A stretch of DNA of 64,000 nt from Dehalobacterium sp040766325 (GTDB taxonomy: Bacteria > Bacillota > Dehalobacteriia > Dehalobacteriales > Dehalobacteriaceae): contig JAXGQR010000002.1 in the NCBI GenBank assembly GCA_040766325.1, positions 276,896-340,895 on the forward strand, written 5' to 3'. This document shows positions 43,941 through 53,858 of this stretch, in pieces (the first letter of the stretch is position 1; every line of letters starts with the position of its first letter). The position numbers were made by a program, and so were the translations under genes. The notes below the pieces were generated by a model that saw only the letters and a list, made by a program, of their open reading frames with translations, was not told where the DNA came from and did not search any database.

Positions 43941-44065
43941 CTCTTTTGAATTCAACTTTCCTTCTTTTCTCCCTATAGATGTCAATATTTTCCTCTTTCT
44001 CCTACATAGTTCTGATATAATGTTAACAGCTAAGAGGTAAGACTTTAAATATAAGGAGAGATAAG

Positions 44066-46198
44066 ATGATACTGTGTATTGCGGAAAAACCAAGCGTCGC
44101 ACGGGAATTGGCCAAAGTGATCGCCCCTGCCGCCAGAAAAAACAGACGAGGGCTTTTGGGAAGGTAACGGTATCGTTTTTGCCCATGCCCGGGGCCATTT
44201 ATGCGCTTTAAAACCCCTGCTCAAATAGATACCAAATATAAACGTTGGTCTTATGACCATCTTCCTCTCCTGCCTACGACGATACCTGTGACCATCCGGG
44301 AGGGTTGCAGCAAAGAATTCGCTTTGCTGAAGAAAATGCTAAAAGACAATAACAAATTTAACTATGTCGTGTGTGCTACAGATGCGGGGCGAGAGGGTCA
44401 GTATATTTTCGACCTGATCTATCAGCATGCTAAGAGCAAGCTCCCGGTAAAAAGACTTTGGCTGTCTGCTTTTACCGAAGAAAGCATCAAAAGGGCCTGG
44501 TCCAATATGAAGGACATAGATCAATATCAAGGATTAAGCTGTGCTGCGAAGCTTAGAAGCTATGCTGACTGGTATGTAGGAATGAATGCCTCTCCGGCAG
44601 TAAGTCTTGCGGCGGGACCTACGATTAATGTGGGACGGGTCATGACACCTACCCTAAAGCTAATTGTCGATCGCACCAAAGAAAACGAAAATTTTGTCCC
44701 GGAAACTTATTATCAGATTATCGCGGAATTCGACCGGCAATATCAGGGCACCCTTTTAATTGAGCATGGGGATGTTTTTTATACAACGAAAAACATCCAG
44801 GAAGCACAAAAAATTATAAGTCGGGTTAAAAATTCCCAGGGGAAAATTATTAAAATAAAAAGAGAACGGCAAAAAGAATCTCCCCCCAAACTCTTTAACC
44901 TGGGGGACCTGCAGGTGGCGGCATCCAAGGCACTGGGCTTTACTGCGCAAAAAACTCTGGATTTGGCTCAAAAGCTCTATGAAACACATAAATGTCTTTC
45001 TTATCCCCGAACCAATTCCCGGCATATTGATGAAACCATGGTGGGGGAACTGCCTCAACTGATCCGTGCCGTCAGTCACCTGGAGCAAGTCGCTTCCATT
45101 GCTCAAAATATTTTAGCTAAACCCCTGCCCCGACTGAACAAGAATTATGTGGACAGCACCAAGGTCACAGATCATCATTGTCTTCTGCCCACATCCTCAC
45201 CGGCTAATTGGGGGAAATTGTCCCCTGATGAAAAAGCCCTCTTTTTATTGGTGGTGAAGCGTTTCCTGGCAATTTTCTTTCCCGCAGCGGAATATGACAA
45301 AAAAACAATTTTAACAGAAATCCTAGATGCACCGGAATGTATCTTTCGCACCACCGGACGTCAGATGGTGAAAACCGGTTGGAAAGTGGTTTACGGCGCT
45401 GGCCAACCTGATGAAAATGCTGAAGAGAAGAGCGCTGTTCTTCCCCCTTTGGCCGAAGGGGAAATCCGTCCTGTGACTAAGGCAGAGATGGAAGAAAAGC
45501 AAACGAAACCCCGGCCTCTCTATGATGACGGTACCATAATAAAGGCCATGCAAAATGTCTCCCAGGAATTAGAAGATGACCTCAAAAAACAGCTTAAAAG
45601 CCTAGAACTCGGTACAGAGGCTACCCGGGCAGCGATTATTGAAAAATTAATTAAAATCAAAATGATCGAACGGAAAGGCCGCGGCAAAATAAAAAACTTA
45701 GTGGCTACCCCCTTCGGTATCAATGCGATTAATGCGATTTGTGATGAAAGGCTGAAAAGCCCGATGCTCACTGCAGAATGGGAAATGAAATTAACAGAAA
45801 TTGAGGCCGGTAAGCTAAGTGATACAGCCTTTATGACGGAGCTCAGCCAATATATTCATGAAATGATCGCAACCCTTAAAGCTACGCCGGTACGATTGAT
45901 CAAAGACTCCGGCAAAAGTGCGACAAAGCAGACCGAAAAAACTTATGGCACCTGCCCTTTTTGCGGCCATCCTGTAGTAGGATCTCCTAAAGCCTTTGGT
46001 TGCTCCAATTGGAGAAACGGCTGCAAATTTACCATCTGGAAAAAAATTGCCGGAAAACAGATTCCGGAAGAAGCTGTTGAAAAGCTGATTGCAACCGGAA
46101 AAACAGAAAAAATGACTGGATTCACATCAAGGGCAGGAAAACCATTTTCTGCCGCTCTCGTGATCAAAGAAGATCGTACCATCGGCTTTGAGTTTTAA
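44066..46198 (+). pseudogene. topB: DNA topoisomerase III (type IA), frame-disrupted near the start
   Basis: A toprim start MILCIAEKPSVARELAKVIAP (first 20 residues are diagnostic) begins at the ATG 44066 with AAGGAGAG upstream. The frame is lost at a run of six A (44137-44142) where five are expected and regained at a run of four A (44210-44213) where five are expected. Between them the peptide GFWEGNGIVFAHARGHLCAL is encoded in the shifted frame. From there the frame runs to 46198 with the DxGREGQYIF motif, the active tyrosine in LSYPRTNSRHI, and a C-terminal zinc-ribbon-like CPFCG ... C region. With both errors removed the protein is 710 residues, normal for TopB. Either two sequencing errors or a damaged gene. 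Confidence 0.85.
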
Positions 46199-46245
46199 GT
46201 TAAGTGCCAAGGAACGATGGAGAAGTATCCTTTCCCAAACAGGAA

Positions 46246-46281
46246 AAAAGGGTGCTTGCCTCAAAGGACCAGCACCCTTTT
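46246..46281. terminator. Bidirectional terminator after topB
   Basis: AAAAGGGTGCT pairs with AGCACCCTTTT around a 14-base loop, between topB and the convergent surface-protein gene. Confidence 0.85.
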
Positions 46282-46293
46282 AACACTCGATTA

Positions 46294-48414
46294 CTATTTT
46301 TCTAGTTTTAGATATCTTACCAGAGCAACGCAAACTTCACCTTTTTTCATCTCTCTTTGAGGTTGAAATACCGTACCTTGCCCCTTCATAATGCCCAGTC
46401 CGTCCACAATGGCTATATAGCCCAGATATCCTTGAGAAATACTGGATTTATCCTGAAAGGGGATTTGATAGATACTTAACCGGGCAATTTTATCCCCAAC
46501 AATTGTGCGGGTGATAAACTTTGCCACCTCTTCTCTGGTCAAGGATGCTTCGGGATTTATCTCCTCTTCGGTAATCAATTCTAATTGTTTCGCCTGTTGA
46601 TAATAATTATCATACCAGTTTCCGGAGGGAGCATCAGAAATATAACTATATGAGGCTTTTACCAAAGCCTTGATCAATTCTGCCTGAGTCATCGGGGTAT
46701 CAGGTTGGAAAAGACCGTTTTCGTAATGCAATAAACTCATTTGGTTTAGAATGTTAATCTCATTTTCCGCCCAATGGCCTTTGATATCCGTAATCTCCCC
46801 AGCTTTTCTGGCTTGGAGAGGTTCTCCGTTATAATCCAGCATTTGACCGGTGATGGCATCATAGCGATAACTGTCCAGAGGCGCCAACTTATAGACTAAA
46901 CGCAGATTATTATCCTGATCCTTGGAATAAACAAGGTTCATAGGATTTTGTGCCATGTGTTCAGCAGTAAAGGTACCCTTATCTAGCACATTATCGACAG
47001 CCGGGAACTCCAGATCTAAAAAGCGCACCCGGAAACTGTTGATCTCACCTGTATAACTGTTGACTTGGGCATACACTAGATTTTGTGTAAAGGGAATCTC
47101 ATTTACCAACCTTTCAAAATAGAAATAATAACTCGGTTGATTTTTTTCCCCTTCCGCTCCTAAAGGACGCATGTAATTTTCTGTTTGCAGTCGCAGATTT
47201 CCCACCACTTCAGGGTAGTTGGTCTTTAAATAATCCTGGACGATTTTTTCGGCATCGGCTTTTGTCTTTACTTTAAAAGATTTTTGATCTCCTTGATTGC
47301 TCCCATAAGGATATTGCTCCTCGTTCCTGTCAAAGGCCAATACTTTTCCTGTCTTGGCATCGATTTCTATACTAGCCCAGCCGTAGCGATCTTTAGCCTC
47401 CAGGCTCCATTGGAAAGACCAGATGCGCAACTCGGGAAAATCCCAATCCTTATTCAAAGTAGAATAATTCAGTTTATAATTTTCCGGAATTGTCAGCACT
47501 TTGGTGGCAATTTCAAAAGCACGTTCCCGAGAGATTAACCCTTTTAATTGATCTGCCTCTTGCTGTTCATAGGGTTCAAGGGAAGGAGTAGCCCCACTAT
47601 TTTCTGCCATGCCCCCCATGCCCTTCCCATCATAATAAGGGCCATAATAGTAATTATCGGCAATAATTTCCCCCGTTAAGGCATCAATGGCTACCTGATA
47701 AGGGTTATTGATTTCATAAATTACCTTAATAGGTTTAGATCTGGGTTTAAAGTATTTTAATTCAAAGCCCTGCTTTTCCGTAAAGATTTTCCCCGCATCT
47801 AAGGAACTTAACTTGGCAGTTTGAGCAGGAATATCAATGCTTTCCCAATTCACATAAAAACTTCGTACATCCCCTGTCTGTCCGTTTACTTCCACACTGA
47901 TGTTATTCAGCGGATATTCGATACCCTTGATGGTGCGCACAAAATTATAGTAGTGAAAAACTGGACCGCCGTAATAAGACCCCTCATTGGGTTTTAGAAC
48001 AATCTCACCAGATTTGGAAGGTGCCACCTTTTTGATGAAATCAAGGGCGATCTTTTCTCCTTCCTGACGGGAAACTTTAGGGATGTTGCTGAATTTACCG
48101 GAATAATCATTGGGATGATAATAAGAAAATCCTGCTATTTCACCGGATGCGGCATTGACCCGCACATTCAGTTCCCCTCCTCCTCCTTGTTCCTTATACC
48201 AGCGTAAAGACCAAATGTTGTCATACTCATTTTGCTCAAAGGTAGAATCAAACTGATCCAGGTCTTGGGTTAATGGAAATAAATCCTTAGCAATTTTAAT
48301 GGCCTGTTCAACGGTGAGCAATTGACCGTCGGTTTCGGAAGCAGCAAAAATATGTGCCGGAAAAATAAGGACAAACAACAACAAAACAATTAATATTGAT
48401 CGAAATCTTTTCAC
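46294..48414 (-). CDS. Secreted YcdB/YcdC-domain protein with S-layer homology domains
   Basis: A 706-residue exported protein. The start is a GTG with GGGGGGG upstream, followed by a signal peptide (ILIVLLLFVLIFPAHIFA, about 7-24). The body contains repeated PepSY-like units of the YcdB/YcdC type, each ending in a pattern such as GEIAGFSYYH, GDVRSFYVNW, GKVLAFDRN, GEINSFRVRF. C-terminal SLH motifs follow (ITDIKGHWAENEINILNQM and a second copy), which bind secondary cell wall polymers. This is probably a cell-surface protein; a protease-inhibitor-like role is known for PepSY domains but is not shown here. The 48415-48551 gap shows no clear feature. Confidence 0.85.
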   Translation of the reverse strand: MKRFRSILIVLLLFVLIFPAHIFAASETDGQLLTVEQAIKIAKDLFPLTQDLDQFDSTFEQNEYDNIWSLRWYKEQGGGGELNVRVNAASGEIAGFSYYHPNDYSGKFSNIPKVSRQEGEKIALDFIKKVAPSKSGEIVLKPNEGSYYGGPVFHYYNFVRTIKGIEYPLNNISVEVNGQTGDVRSFYVNWESIDIPAQTAKLSSLDAGKIFTEKQGFELKYFKPRSKPIKVIYEINNPYQVAIDALTGEIIADNYYYGPYYDGKGMGGMAENSGATPSLEPYEQQEADQLKGLISRERAFEIATKVLTIPENYKLNYSTLNKDWDFPELRIWSFQWSLEAKDRYGWASIEIDAKTGKVLAFDRNEEQYPYGSNQGDQKSFKVKTKADAEKIVQDYLKTNYPEVVGNLRLQTENYMRPLGAEGEKNQPSYYFYFERLVNEIPFTQNLVYAQVNSYTGEINSFRVRFLDLEFPAVDNVLDKGTFTAEHMAQNPMNLVYSKDQDNNLRLVYKLAPLDSYRYDAITGQMLDYNGEPLQARKAGEITDIKGHWAENEINILNQMSLLHYENGLFQPDTPMTQAELIKALVKASYSYISDAPSGNWYDNYYQQAKQLELITEEEINPEASLTREEVAKFITRTIVGDKIARLSIYQIPFQDKSSISQGYLGYIAIVDGLGIMKGQGTVFQPQREMKKGEVCVALVRYLKLEK

Positions 48415-48551
48415 GATGGTTCCCCCCCTTATTTATTTAATTATTATATTGACGGTAAAACCTTGATAAAAGTTTCCAGTCTTGATCTATTTATATGATT
48501 TTTAGTTCCCACCATGACATTTTAAAGTTTGATAATTTTATCTTGTAATAC

Positions 48552-48602
48552 AAAAGCCGATCCCCGGGTAAATTAAGCTCTGTACCCTAGAATCAGCTTT
48601 TA
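48552..48602 (-). terminator. Terminator after the rubredoxin gene
   Basis: AAAAGC-GAT and GGGTA on one side pair with TACCC and ATC-GCTTTT on the other, with mismatches, followed by T-rich sequence on the minus strand. Confidence 0.6.
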
Positions 48603-48607
48603 TATCG

Positions 48608-48796
48608 TTAGTCCCAATTGCACTCCTTAAATTGCTTCTTGCTGGCGCCGCATAAAGGACACCTGTAATTTTCCGGCAGATCCTCGAAGGAGCATCCCTT
48701 TTCAATTTTGTTTTTTTTACAGCCTCTTCCCGGGTCATAAATATATCCGCAATTGGGCATTTGACATTGCCATTGTTTTTGTTTCTGTGTACTCAT
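48608..48796 (-). CDS. Rubredoxin, CX4C variant
   Basis: A 62-residue iron protein for one-electron transfer. The first knuckle is C11-x4-C16 (CQMPNCG) rather than the usual CX2C, followed by IYDP. The second knuckle is C46-PL-C49 in YRCPLCGASKKQF, and the hydrophobic FEDLPENY matches rubredoxins. Three further cysteines (26, 35, 59) are unusual. CX4C rubredoxins are known from some Desulfovibrio. I use the ATG at 48794-48796, with GGGAGGG upstream, rather than the longer frame to 48865. Confidence 0.85.
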   Translation of the reverse strand: MSTQKQKQWQCQMPNCGYIYDPGRGCKKNKIEKGCSFEDLPENYRCPLCGASKKQFKECNWD

Positions 48797-48977
48797 TTTT
48801 ATCCCTCCCATGAATATTTGTCCTTTTCTTGGCTTTATTTTCACATATTCTATGAAAATATGCAAATATGTATCTCTTTTTATTTTTTCTTTTAGTTAAA
48901 TCGAGACTAATGGCAGGATATTTTTTCTTAAGAAAGAAATGATATGTAATATTTGTCTTTAGCAGGGAGGGGGTAAG

Positions 48978-50159
48978 ATGTTAGGTCTGGCCTTAGAAGG
49001 AGGAGGAGCAAAAGGCGCCTTTCATATGGGGGCGGTCAAGGCATTTTTTGAAGAAGGGTATCAATTTTCCGGCATTACCGGAACTTCAATCGGAGCTTTA
49101 AATGGCGCAATCATCGCCCAGGGGGATTTTGAAACAGGTTATCAAATATGGGAAAATATCGATAATTCCCTTTTGTTCGGCCTGGAAAAGTCTTTTTTAG
49201 ATAAAATCACCCAACGCCGGATTGATAAAGAAACTATTTTTTACCTGACCACCAAAATTAAAGAGTTTATCGGTAATAAAGGAATCGACACCAGTAAAAT
49301 AAAAGGAGTCATCGAATGCATTATTGATGAAGAAAAATTAAGAAATTCCCCTATTGATTTTGGTCTGGTGACCGTTTCCCTTTCTGATATGAAGCCTTTG
49401 GAACTTTTTAAGGAAGATATCCCTCAAGGACAAATGATGGAATATCTTATGTCCAGTGCAAGTTTACCCGGTTTTAAAATGGAGCGTATAGAAGGTAAGT
49501 ATTTTTTAGATGGTGCTTTTTATGATAATTGCCCTATTAATCTCTTAGCAGGAAAAGGATATAAAGAAATTATCGCGATCAGAACCTTTAGTTTCGGTAT
49601 TACCCAGGATATTAAATATCCTGATGTGAAATTGACTACTGTTAAGCCTTCTGAGGATTTAGGCGGCATTCTTAATTTTGATAGTAGCTTGATTCAACGA
49701 AATTTACTCATGGGCTACTTTGATGCCCAACGGGTCATGAAAGGTTTAAAGGGAAAAAAATATTATATTCAACCTGTTGATGAAGACTTCTTCTTTCATG
49801 CTCTATATAAGATTCCGGATGAAGAAATTAAACACTTAGGTACATTGTTCGGTCTGAGAGAAGCACCTCCTAAACGTATGCTCTTTGAAAAAATGATCCC
49901 CTTTGTCGCTAGGAATTTAGGATTAAATTCCTCCGCTTCCTATCAGGATATCATCATCAGCCTTTTCGAAGAATTAGCGGAAAACGAGGAGGTAGAAAAA
50001 TATAAAATTTATACTTTAGATCAATTTCTCACGGAGATCAGAAAAATCCCCCCCGATCGGGAAAACCAAAAAACACCCCGCTTTCCAACCCGAAAGCTGG
50101 CGAAAACCATGGCTGCTCAAACAATTCTAAATATTTTTCCCCAACTGCCTGTGAAATAG
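48978..50159 (+). CDS. Patatin-like phospholipase
   Basis: A 393-residue serine hydrolase. It has the oxyanion-hole motif GGGAKG (8-13), the nucleophile elbow GTSIG (35-39, Ser37) and the catalytic aspartate in FLDGA (D178). The C-terminal 180 residues are of no known domain. Lipid acyl hydrolysis at the membrane is likely, although no signal peptide is present. Ribosome binding site GGGAGGGGG. Confidence 0.9.
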   Translation: MLGLALEGGGAKGAFHMGAVKAFFEEGYQFSGITGTSIGALNGAIIAQGDFETGYQIWENIDNSLLFGLEKSFLDKITQRRIDKETIFYLTTKIKEFIGNKGIDTSKIKGVIECIIDEEKLRNSPIDFGLVTVSLSDMKPLELFKEDIPQGQMMEYLMSSASLPGFKMERIEGKYFLDGAFYDNCPINLLAGKGYKEIIAIRTFSFGITQDIKYPDVKLTTVKPSEDLGGILNFDSSLIQRNLLMGYFDAQRVMKGLKGKKYYIQPVDEDFFFHALYKIPDEEIKHLGTLFGLREAPPKRMLFEKMIPFVARNLGLNSSASYQDIIISLFEELAENEEVEKYKIYTLDQFLTEIRKIPPDRENQKTPRFPTRKLAKTMAAQTILNIFPQLPVK

Positions 50160-50218
50160 TATCCTTGCCTTAATGAACAAATATTTTTATATTAAAAAAA
50201 GTGGAGGAATCAACCATC

Positions 50219-51238
50219 ATGATGAAATTTAAACATTATATCCAGTGCATTGATGCCCATACCGCCGGTGAACCTTTGAGAATTATTACCACCGGTCTGC
50301 CTCCCATTCATGGCAAGACGATTTTGGAGAAAAGACAATATATGTTAGAAAACTATGACCATTTACGCAAGCTGCTCATGTTTGAGCCTCGCGGCCATAG
50401 CGGTATGTATGGATGTATCCTGGTGGATCCAGTTACGAAAGACGGTGATTTAGGCGTTTTATTTACCCATAACGAGGGGCTAAGTTCCATGTGCGGCCAT
50501 GGAATTATCGGTATTACCAAAGTTGCCTTAGAGACCGGCATGTTGCCAATCAAGGAAGGGGAAAATATTGTAAGGATTGATACCCCGGCAGGAAGGGTAA
50601 CAGCCTTCGCCGATGTGAAAAATGAAGAGGTAGAAAGAGTCCGTTTCCAGAATGTACCCTGCTTTGTATATAAAGAAAATATCACCGTACCGGTAGATGG
50701 AGTTGGGGATGTCATTGCCGACGTAGCTTATTGCGGTGCCTTTTATGTTTATTTAGATGTTAATAAAGTTGGCTTAAGAGTCAGTCCGGAGTATACAGAA
50801 AAATTAGTTCAAGTAGGCATGGAAATTAAAAATAAGGTCATGTCATTTATGGAGTTTAATCATCCTACCTCCGACGTTAATTGGCTTTATGGTACGATAC
50901 TTTTCGAAACCCCCGTACGGGAAGGAAATCGTGTGCTGACAAAGAATGTTTGTATCTTTGCCGAGGGGCAAGTGGATAGATCCCCAACCGGGACCGGCAC
51001 CGGGGGAAGAGTAGCCTTACATTATCATAAGGGAGAATTACAAAAGGAGGACATTCTAGTTAATTACAGCATCATAAGCACTCCTTTTGAGGGGAAAATT
51101 GTGCAAGAAACAAGGGTGGGAGATTATGATGCAGTGATCACAGAAGTGTCGGGAACTGCCCAAATCACCGGCTTTAATCAACTGGTTCTTGATCCTAAGG
51201 ACCCGCTGCCTGAAGGATTTAGAATTATCGGCAGTTAA
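50219..51238 (+). CDS. Proline racemase family protein, probable trans-3-hydroxy-L-proline dehydratase type
   Basis: A 339-residue enzyme of the proline racemase/hydroxyproline epimerase fold. The first catalytic residue is C92 in SSMCGHG; the second position, normally Cys in racemases and epimerases (DRSPCGTG), is T256 in DRSPTGTGTGG. A Cys/Thr pair is what the trans-3-hydroxy-L-proline dehydratases have, so I favour that reaction (dehydration to delta-1-pyrroline-2-carboxylate). A frame to a GTG at 50201 exists, but GGAGG at 50203-50207 would then be coding; the ATG at 50219 is better. Confidence 0.85.
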   Translation: MMKFKHYIQCIDAHTAGEPLRIITTGLPPIHGKTILEKRQYMLENYDHLRKLLMFEPRGHSGMYGCILVDPVTKDGDLGVLFTHNEGLSSMCGHGIIGITKVALETGMLPIKEGENIVRIDTPAGRVTAFADVKNEEVERVRFQNVPCFVYKENITVPVDGVGDVIADVAYCGAFYVYLDVNKVGLRVSPEYTEKLVQVGMEIKNKVMSFMEFNHPTSDVNWLYGTILFETPVREGNRVLTKNVCIFAEGQVDRSPTGTGTGGRVALHYHKGELQKEDILVNYSIISTPFEGKIVQETRVGDYDAVITEVSGTAQITGFNQLVLDPKDPLPEGFRIIGS

Positions 51239-51263
51239 TTGGGTTGACAAAACTGAATCAAAA

Positions 51264-51294
51264 AAAGAGGAGGGTGATTATACTCTCCTCTTTC
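51264..51294. terminator. Terminator between the racemase-family gene and thpR
   Basis: AAAGAGGAGGG-type stem pairs with CTCTCCTCTTT around a short loop, between convergent genes. Confidence 0.8.
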
Positions 51295-51296
51295 TT

Positions 51297-51830
51297 TCAA
51301 TCCCTCAACTCTTTCCGATAAATCTCCTTATAGGTGAGCTGATTATTAATGCGCAGGGAATTCATTAGACTGATGGCCTCCACCTTCATACTCATTGGGG
51401 GTATCCTTTCACTAAAATCCCGGTGGTCAAAATTTTCGGGCACCACAATGCGCCGTCCCAGGGTAAGGTGGGGTCGATAAGGCCTGTTTTCCAAGCTCAA
51501 ACCTTGGGAACTCAGCCTCCCATACAATTCCTGGTAGAGATTCGTCAGTTCAAGATTGGAATCTACCCCCACCCAATAGATATCGCCTCCCCGGCGTGGG
51601 AAGTGGCCAAAACCACCCATGGTGAGGCGAAAGGAAGCATTTTCTATCCGCTTCATAACCTCTTGAATCCTTGCCTCCTGATCTGTTTCGCCAATAAACA
51701 CTACCGTCAGGTGCAAATTTTCCCTTCTGGTGAAATTCCCCTTTATGGCCGCTTTCCTTAATTGGGCAATACTATCGGTCAAGATATTTTTTATCGCTTC
51801 AGGAAATTGAATGGCAATAAATAACCTCAT
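51297..51830 (-). CDS. thpR: RNA 2',3'-cyclic phosphodiesterase (LigT family)
   Basis: A 177-residue 2H phosphoesterase. Its two HxTx motifs are HLTVVF (about 42-47) and HLTLGR, in the YRPHLTLGR segment, each a catalytic histidine pair member. The family opens 2',3'-cyclic phosphates on RNA ends and shows RNA ligase activity in vitro. The ATG follows GAGGGTG. It is followed upstream by a thioredoxin-like gene in the same direction, but no functional link is evident. Confidence 0.9.
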   Translation of the reverse strand: MRLFIAIQFPEAIKNILTDSIAQLRKAAIKGNFTRRENLHLTVVFIGETDQEARIQEVMKRIENASFRLTMGGFGHFPRRGGDIYWVGVDSNLELTNLYQELYGRLSSQGLSLENRPYRPHLTLGRRIVVPENFDHRDFSERIPPMSMKVEAISLMNSLRINNQLTYKEIYRKELRD

Positions 51831-51847
51831 CGGACACCCTCTTTTCC

Positions 51848-52114
51848 TTAGATGTCTTTTAAAGCTGTTTCGAACACATTGCGAACAAGCTCCTTGCTGG
51901 GAACGCCTTCATGCACTTTAATATCATCAACAAAATAAGTCGGAACATAATAATAGTCATATTGCCGGGCAAGGTCTGCCTCAATATTTTCATCAACAAC
52001 CTTGAGAGGAATATCACCATATGCAGGGTTTTCATTCTTTAATTCTTCCATCCATCTAAAAGCATTTTGGCAATGAGGGCAGGATTCTATCATAAACATA
52101 AGAATAGTTTTCAT
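51848..52114 (-). CDS. Small thioredoxin/glutaredoxin-like protein
   Basis: An 88-residue protein with the redox motif CPHC (12-15, in IESCPHCQNA) and the cis-proline region VPTYFVDD. This is a thioredoxin fold without extra domains. Ribosome binding site AAGGAGG. It may serve as a small disulfide reductant; partner unknown. Confidence 0.82.
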   Translation of the reverse strand: MKTILMFMIESCPHCQNAFRWMEELKNENPAYGDIPLKVVDENIEADLARQYDYYYVPTYFVDDIKVHEGVPSKELVRNVFETALKDI

Positions 52115-52145
52115 AATTATACCTCCTTCGAAATTACTATTGATT

Positions 52146-52871
52146 TTACCAAATTCTCTCGGCGAGATGCAACCAGGTTTCTTTGGTTAAAAAGCTCTCT
52201 TCTACTTGCTCCTCTAATTCTAAGAAACGTTGATAGGGTATGGTAAAAGATAGGATATTTTTATCAATAAATTTTCGAGCCGAGGGATCCGTGAGTCCGA
52301 TAAAACACTTAGGGTTCTCAGTATCCCTTTGATCAAGTCCATAAAGGATCGACTGATGACAACCGGCGCCAAAATCCACTTTAACATTATCTTGGGTGGG
52401 TTTATCATAATTGGCCAGCCACATCAGTGCCGATAATTGATCCGCATTAGCAAGAAAAATAATCGTCTCCGGTGTTTCCCCTTCTTCTACTTTTTCTAAA
52501 GGTTTAAATACCAGATATTTCTTGGGGGCAGGAACAACAGGCAAACCCTGGACAAATTTTGCTGCTAGATCCGGATTTTTCTTATAAAATTCCCCCTCCT
52601 TGCCACCAACCCCACCGGTCGATAGGAAATACTCGATGAAACCTAATTCAAATTGTTTAAAGCCTAGACCAACCGCCCCACCGTTGCAACCGGTGGTTTT
52701 TTCATCGAATACGGCACTTTTTCCTTTGGTGGCAACGGCATTCAACATTGAGATTACGCAGCCCCACTTTCCTTCCTGGAATTCCAAGGCACCCGCCGGT
52801 TTTTGGTCGGCATACAATACGGCCACCGGATGGTTTTTAAGCCTTATTGCTGCAGCGATCTTACTGTTCAT
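52146..52871 (-). CDS. DUF169 family protein
   Basis: A 241-residue soluble protein with the DUF169 hallmarks: HPVAVLYADQKP near the start, GKWGCVISML, a cysteine/glycine-rich TTGCNGGAVGLGF stretch and GAGCHQSI. Conserved cysteines suggest metal or cluster binding, but the function of this family is not established. The ATG has AGGAGTG upstream. Confidence 0.8.
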   Translation of the reverse strand: MNSKIAAAIRLKNHPVAVLYADQKPAGALEFQEGKWGCVISMLNAVATKGKSAVFDEKTTGCNGGAVGLGFKQFELGFIEYFLSTGGVGGKEGEFYKKNPDLAAKFVQGLPVVPAPKKYLVFKPLEKVEEGETPETIIFLANADQLSALMWLANYDKPTQDNVKVDFGAGCHQSILYGLDQRDTENPKCFIGLTDPSARKFIDKNILSFTIPYQRFLELEEQVEESFLTKETWLHLAERIW

Positions 52872-52945
52872 CTCGACACTCCTTTTTTCATCTTCTTCAT
52901 AATTAGAAGCAAATTATTAACATACGACAAAACCTTTATTAGTTT

Positions 52946-52975
52946 ATTATAAGCACAATAAAGATTGTTAGGCAA
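52946..52975 (-). promoter_or_regulatory. Candidate promoter for the DUF169 gene, with flanking inverted repeat
   Basis: On the minus strand TTGCCT (52970-52975) and TATAAT (52946-52951) with an 18-base spacer. CTTTATT (52934-52940) and AATAAAG (52957-52963) form an inverted repeat around the -10. The rest of the 52872-53071 gap holds nothing else recognised. Confidence 0.45.
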
Positions 52976-53071
52976 TAGCACCGGCAATTCCTTTTACTTC
53001 ATTAATTTACCGTAATTTATACGCGGAAAGTAATTATGCCTATCTGAACTCCATTTCCTTTTAGCGAAACG

Positions 53072-53836
53072 TCAACTTTCAGTTCCTGTATAGATAAAGA
53101 TAGCATCCCTCAGAAAAGCGGCTAAACCTGGTTGTTCTCGATCATAATAAGCAGTGAATCTTTCATCATCTACATACATTTGAGCCAAACCGGCATGAGC
53201 TTCCTTGGTATACGTATGCCAGAAAAAACTCAGCCACTGCCGGTGCAGATCTGCCGCCTTTTGAGCTGCTTCCCCGGCCGGATCTCCAGTGGCAAAAGCT
53301 TCTTTCAAAGTTTCCATTACAGCAGCACCCAGCTTCTCCATTTCCTGATATTGTTTCGCACTCATGCTTTGCATCTTTTGATATGAGCGGTCCACAGTTT
53401 CATTTCCGTATTTGCGACGAATTTCCGCCCCGTACTTTTGCTCGTTTTCATCAATCATTTTTTGCTTGAATCCTGCAAATTTTTCTTGATCAGTCATTGT
53501 GATACCTCCTTCTACTAACGCGATTGATTTACCTACATTGGCGATTAATAAATCCAATCGGTCGCGTTCTTCCAAAAGTCTTAGCCAGTGTTCTTTCAAG
53601 GCTCTTACTCCATCAAAGTCAGGTGAAGTTAGAATCTCTTTTATTTTTGCCAAACTTACACCCAGTTCCCGGTAAAACAAGATTTGCTGCAACCGATCAA
53701 CTTCTTTTTGTCCGTAAATCCGATATCCCGATGCATTGATTCTAGCCGGCTTCAGAATACCGATTTCATCATAATATCTAAGGGTTCTAGTGCTGACTCC
53801 GGATAAACCGGCCAATTTTTGAATTGTATATTCCAC
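53072..53836 (-). CDS. MerR family regulator with TipAS-type ligand domain
   Basis: A 254-residue regulator. The N-terminal winged helix is TIQKLAGLSGVSTRTLRYYD, followed by EIGILKPARINASGYRIYG and a dimerisation coiled coil. The C-terminal half (about 120-254) is a helical TipAS-like domain (YQEMEKLGAAVMETLKEAFA, QWLSFFWHTYTKEAHAGLAQ), which in TipAL and Mta binds lipophilic drugs or thiopeptides. The start is a GTG at 53834-53836 with GGAGGAGG upstream; the longer frame (TTG, 53860) lies inside its promoter. Probably autoregulated. Confidence 0.9.
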   Translation of the reverse strand: MEYTIQKLAGLSGVSTRTLRYYDEIGILKPARINASGYRIYGQKEVDRLQQILFYRELGVSLAKIKEILTSPDFDGVRALKEHWLRLLEERDRLDLLIANVGKSIALVEGGITMTDQEKFAGFKQKMIDENEQKYGAEIRRKYGNETVDRSYQKMQSMSAKQYQEMEKLGAAVMETLKEAFATGDPAGEAAQKAADLHRQWLSFFWHTYTKEAHAGLAQMYVDDERFTAYYDREQPGLAAFLRDAIFIYTGTES

Positions 53837-53858
53837 AGGCGTACCTCCTCCTAGAATC

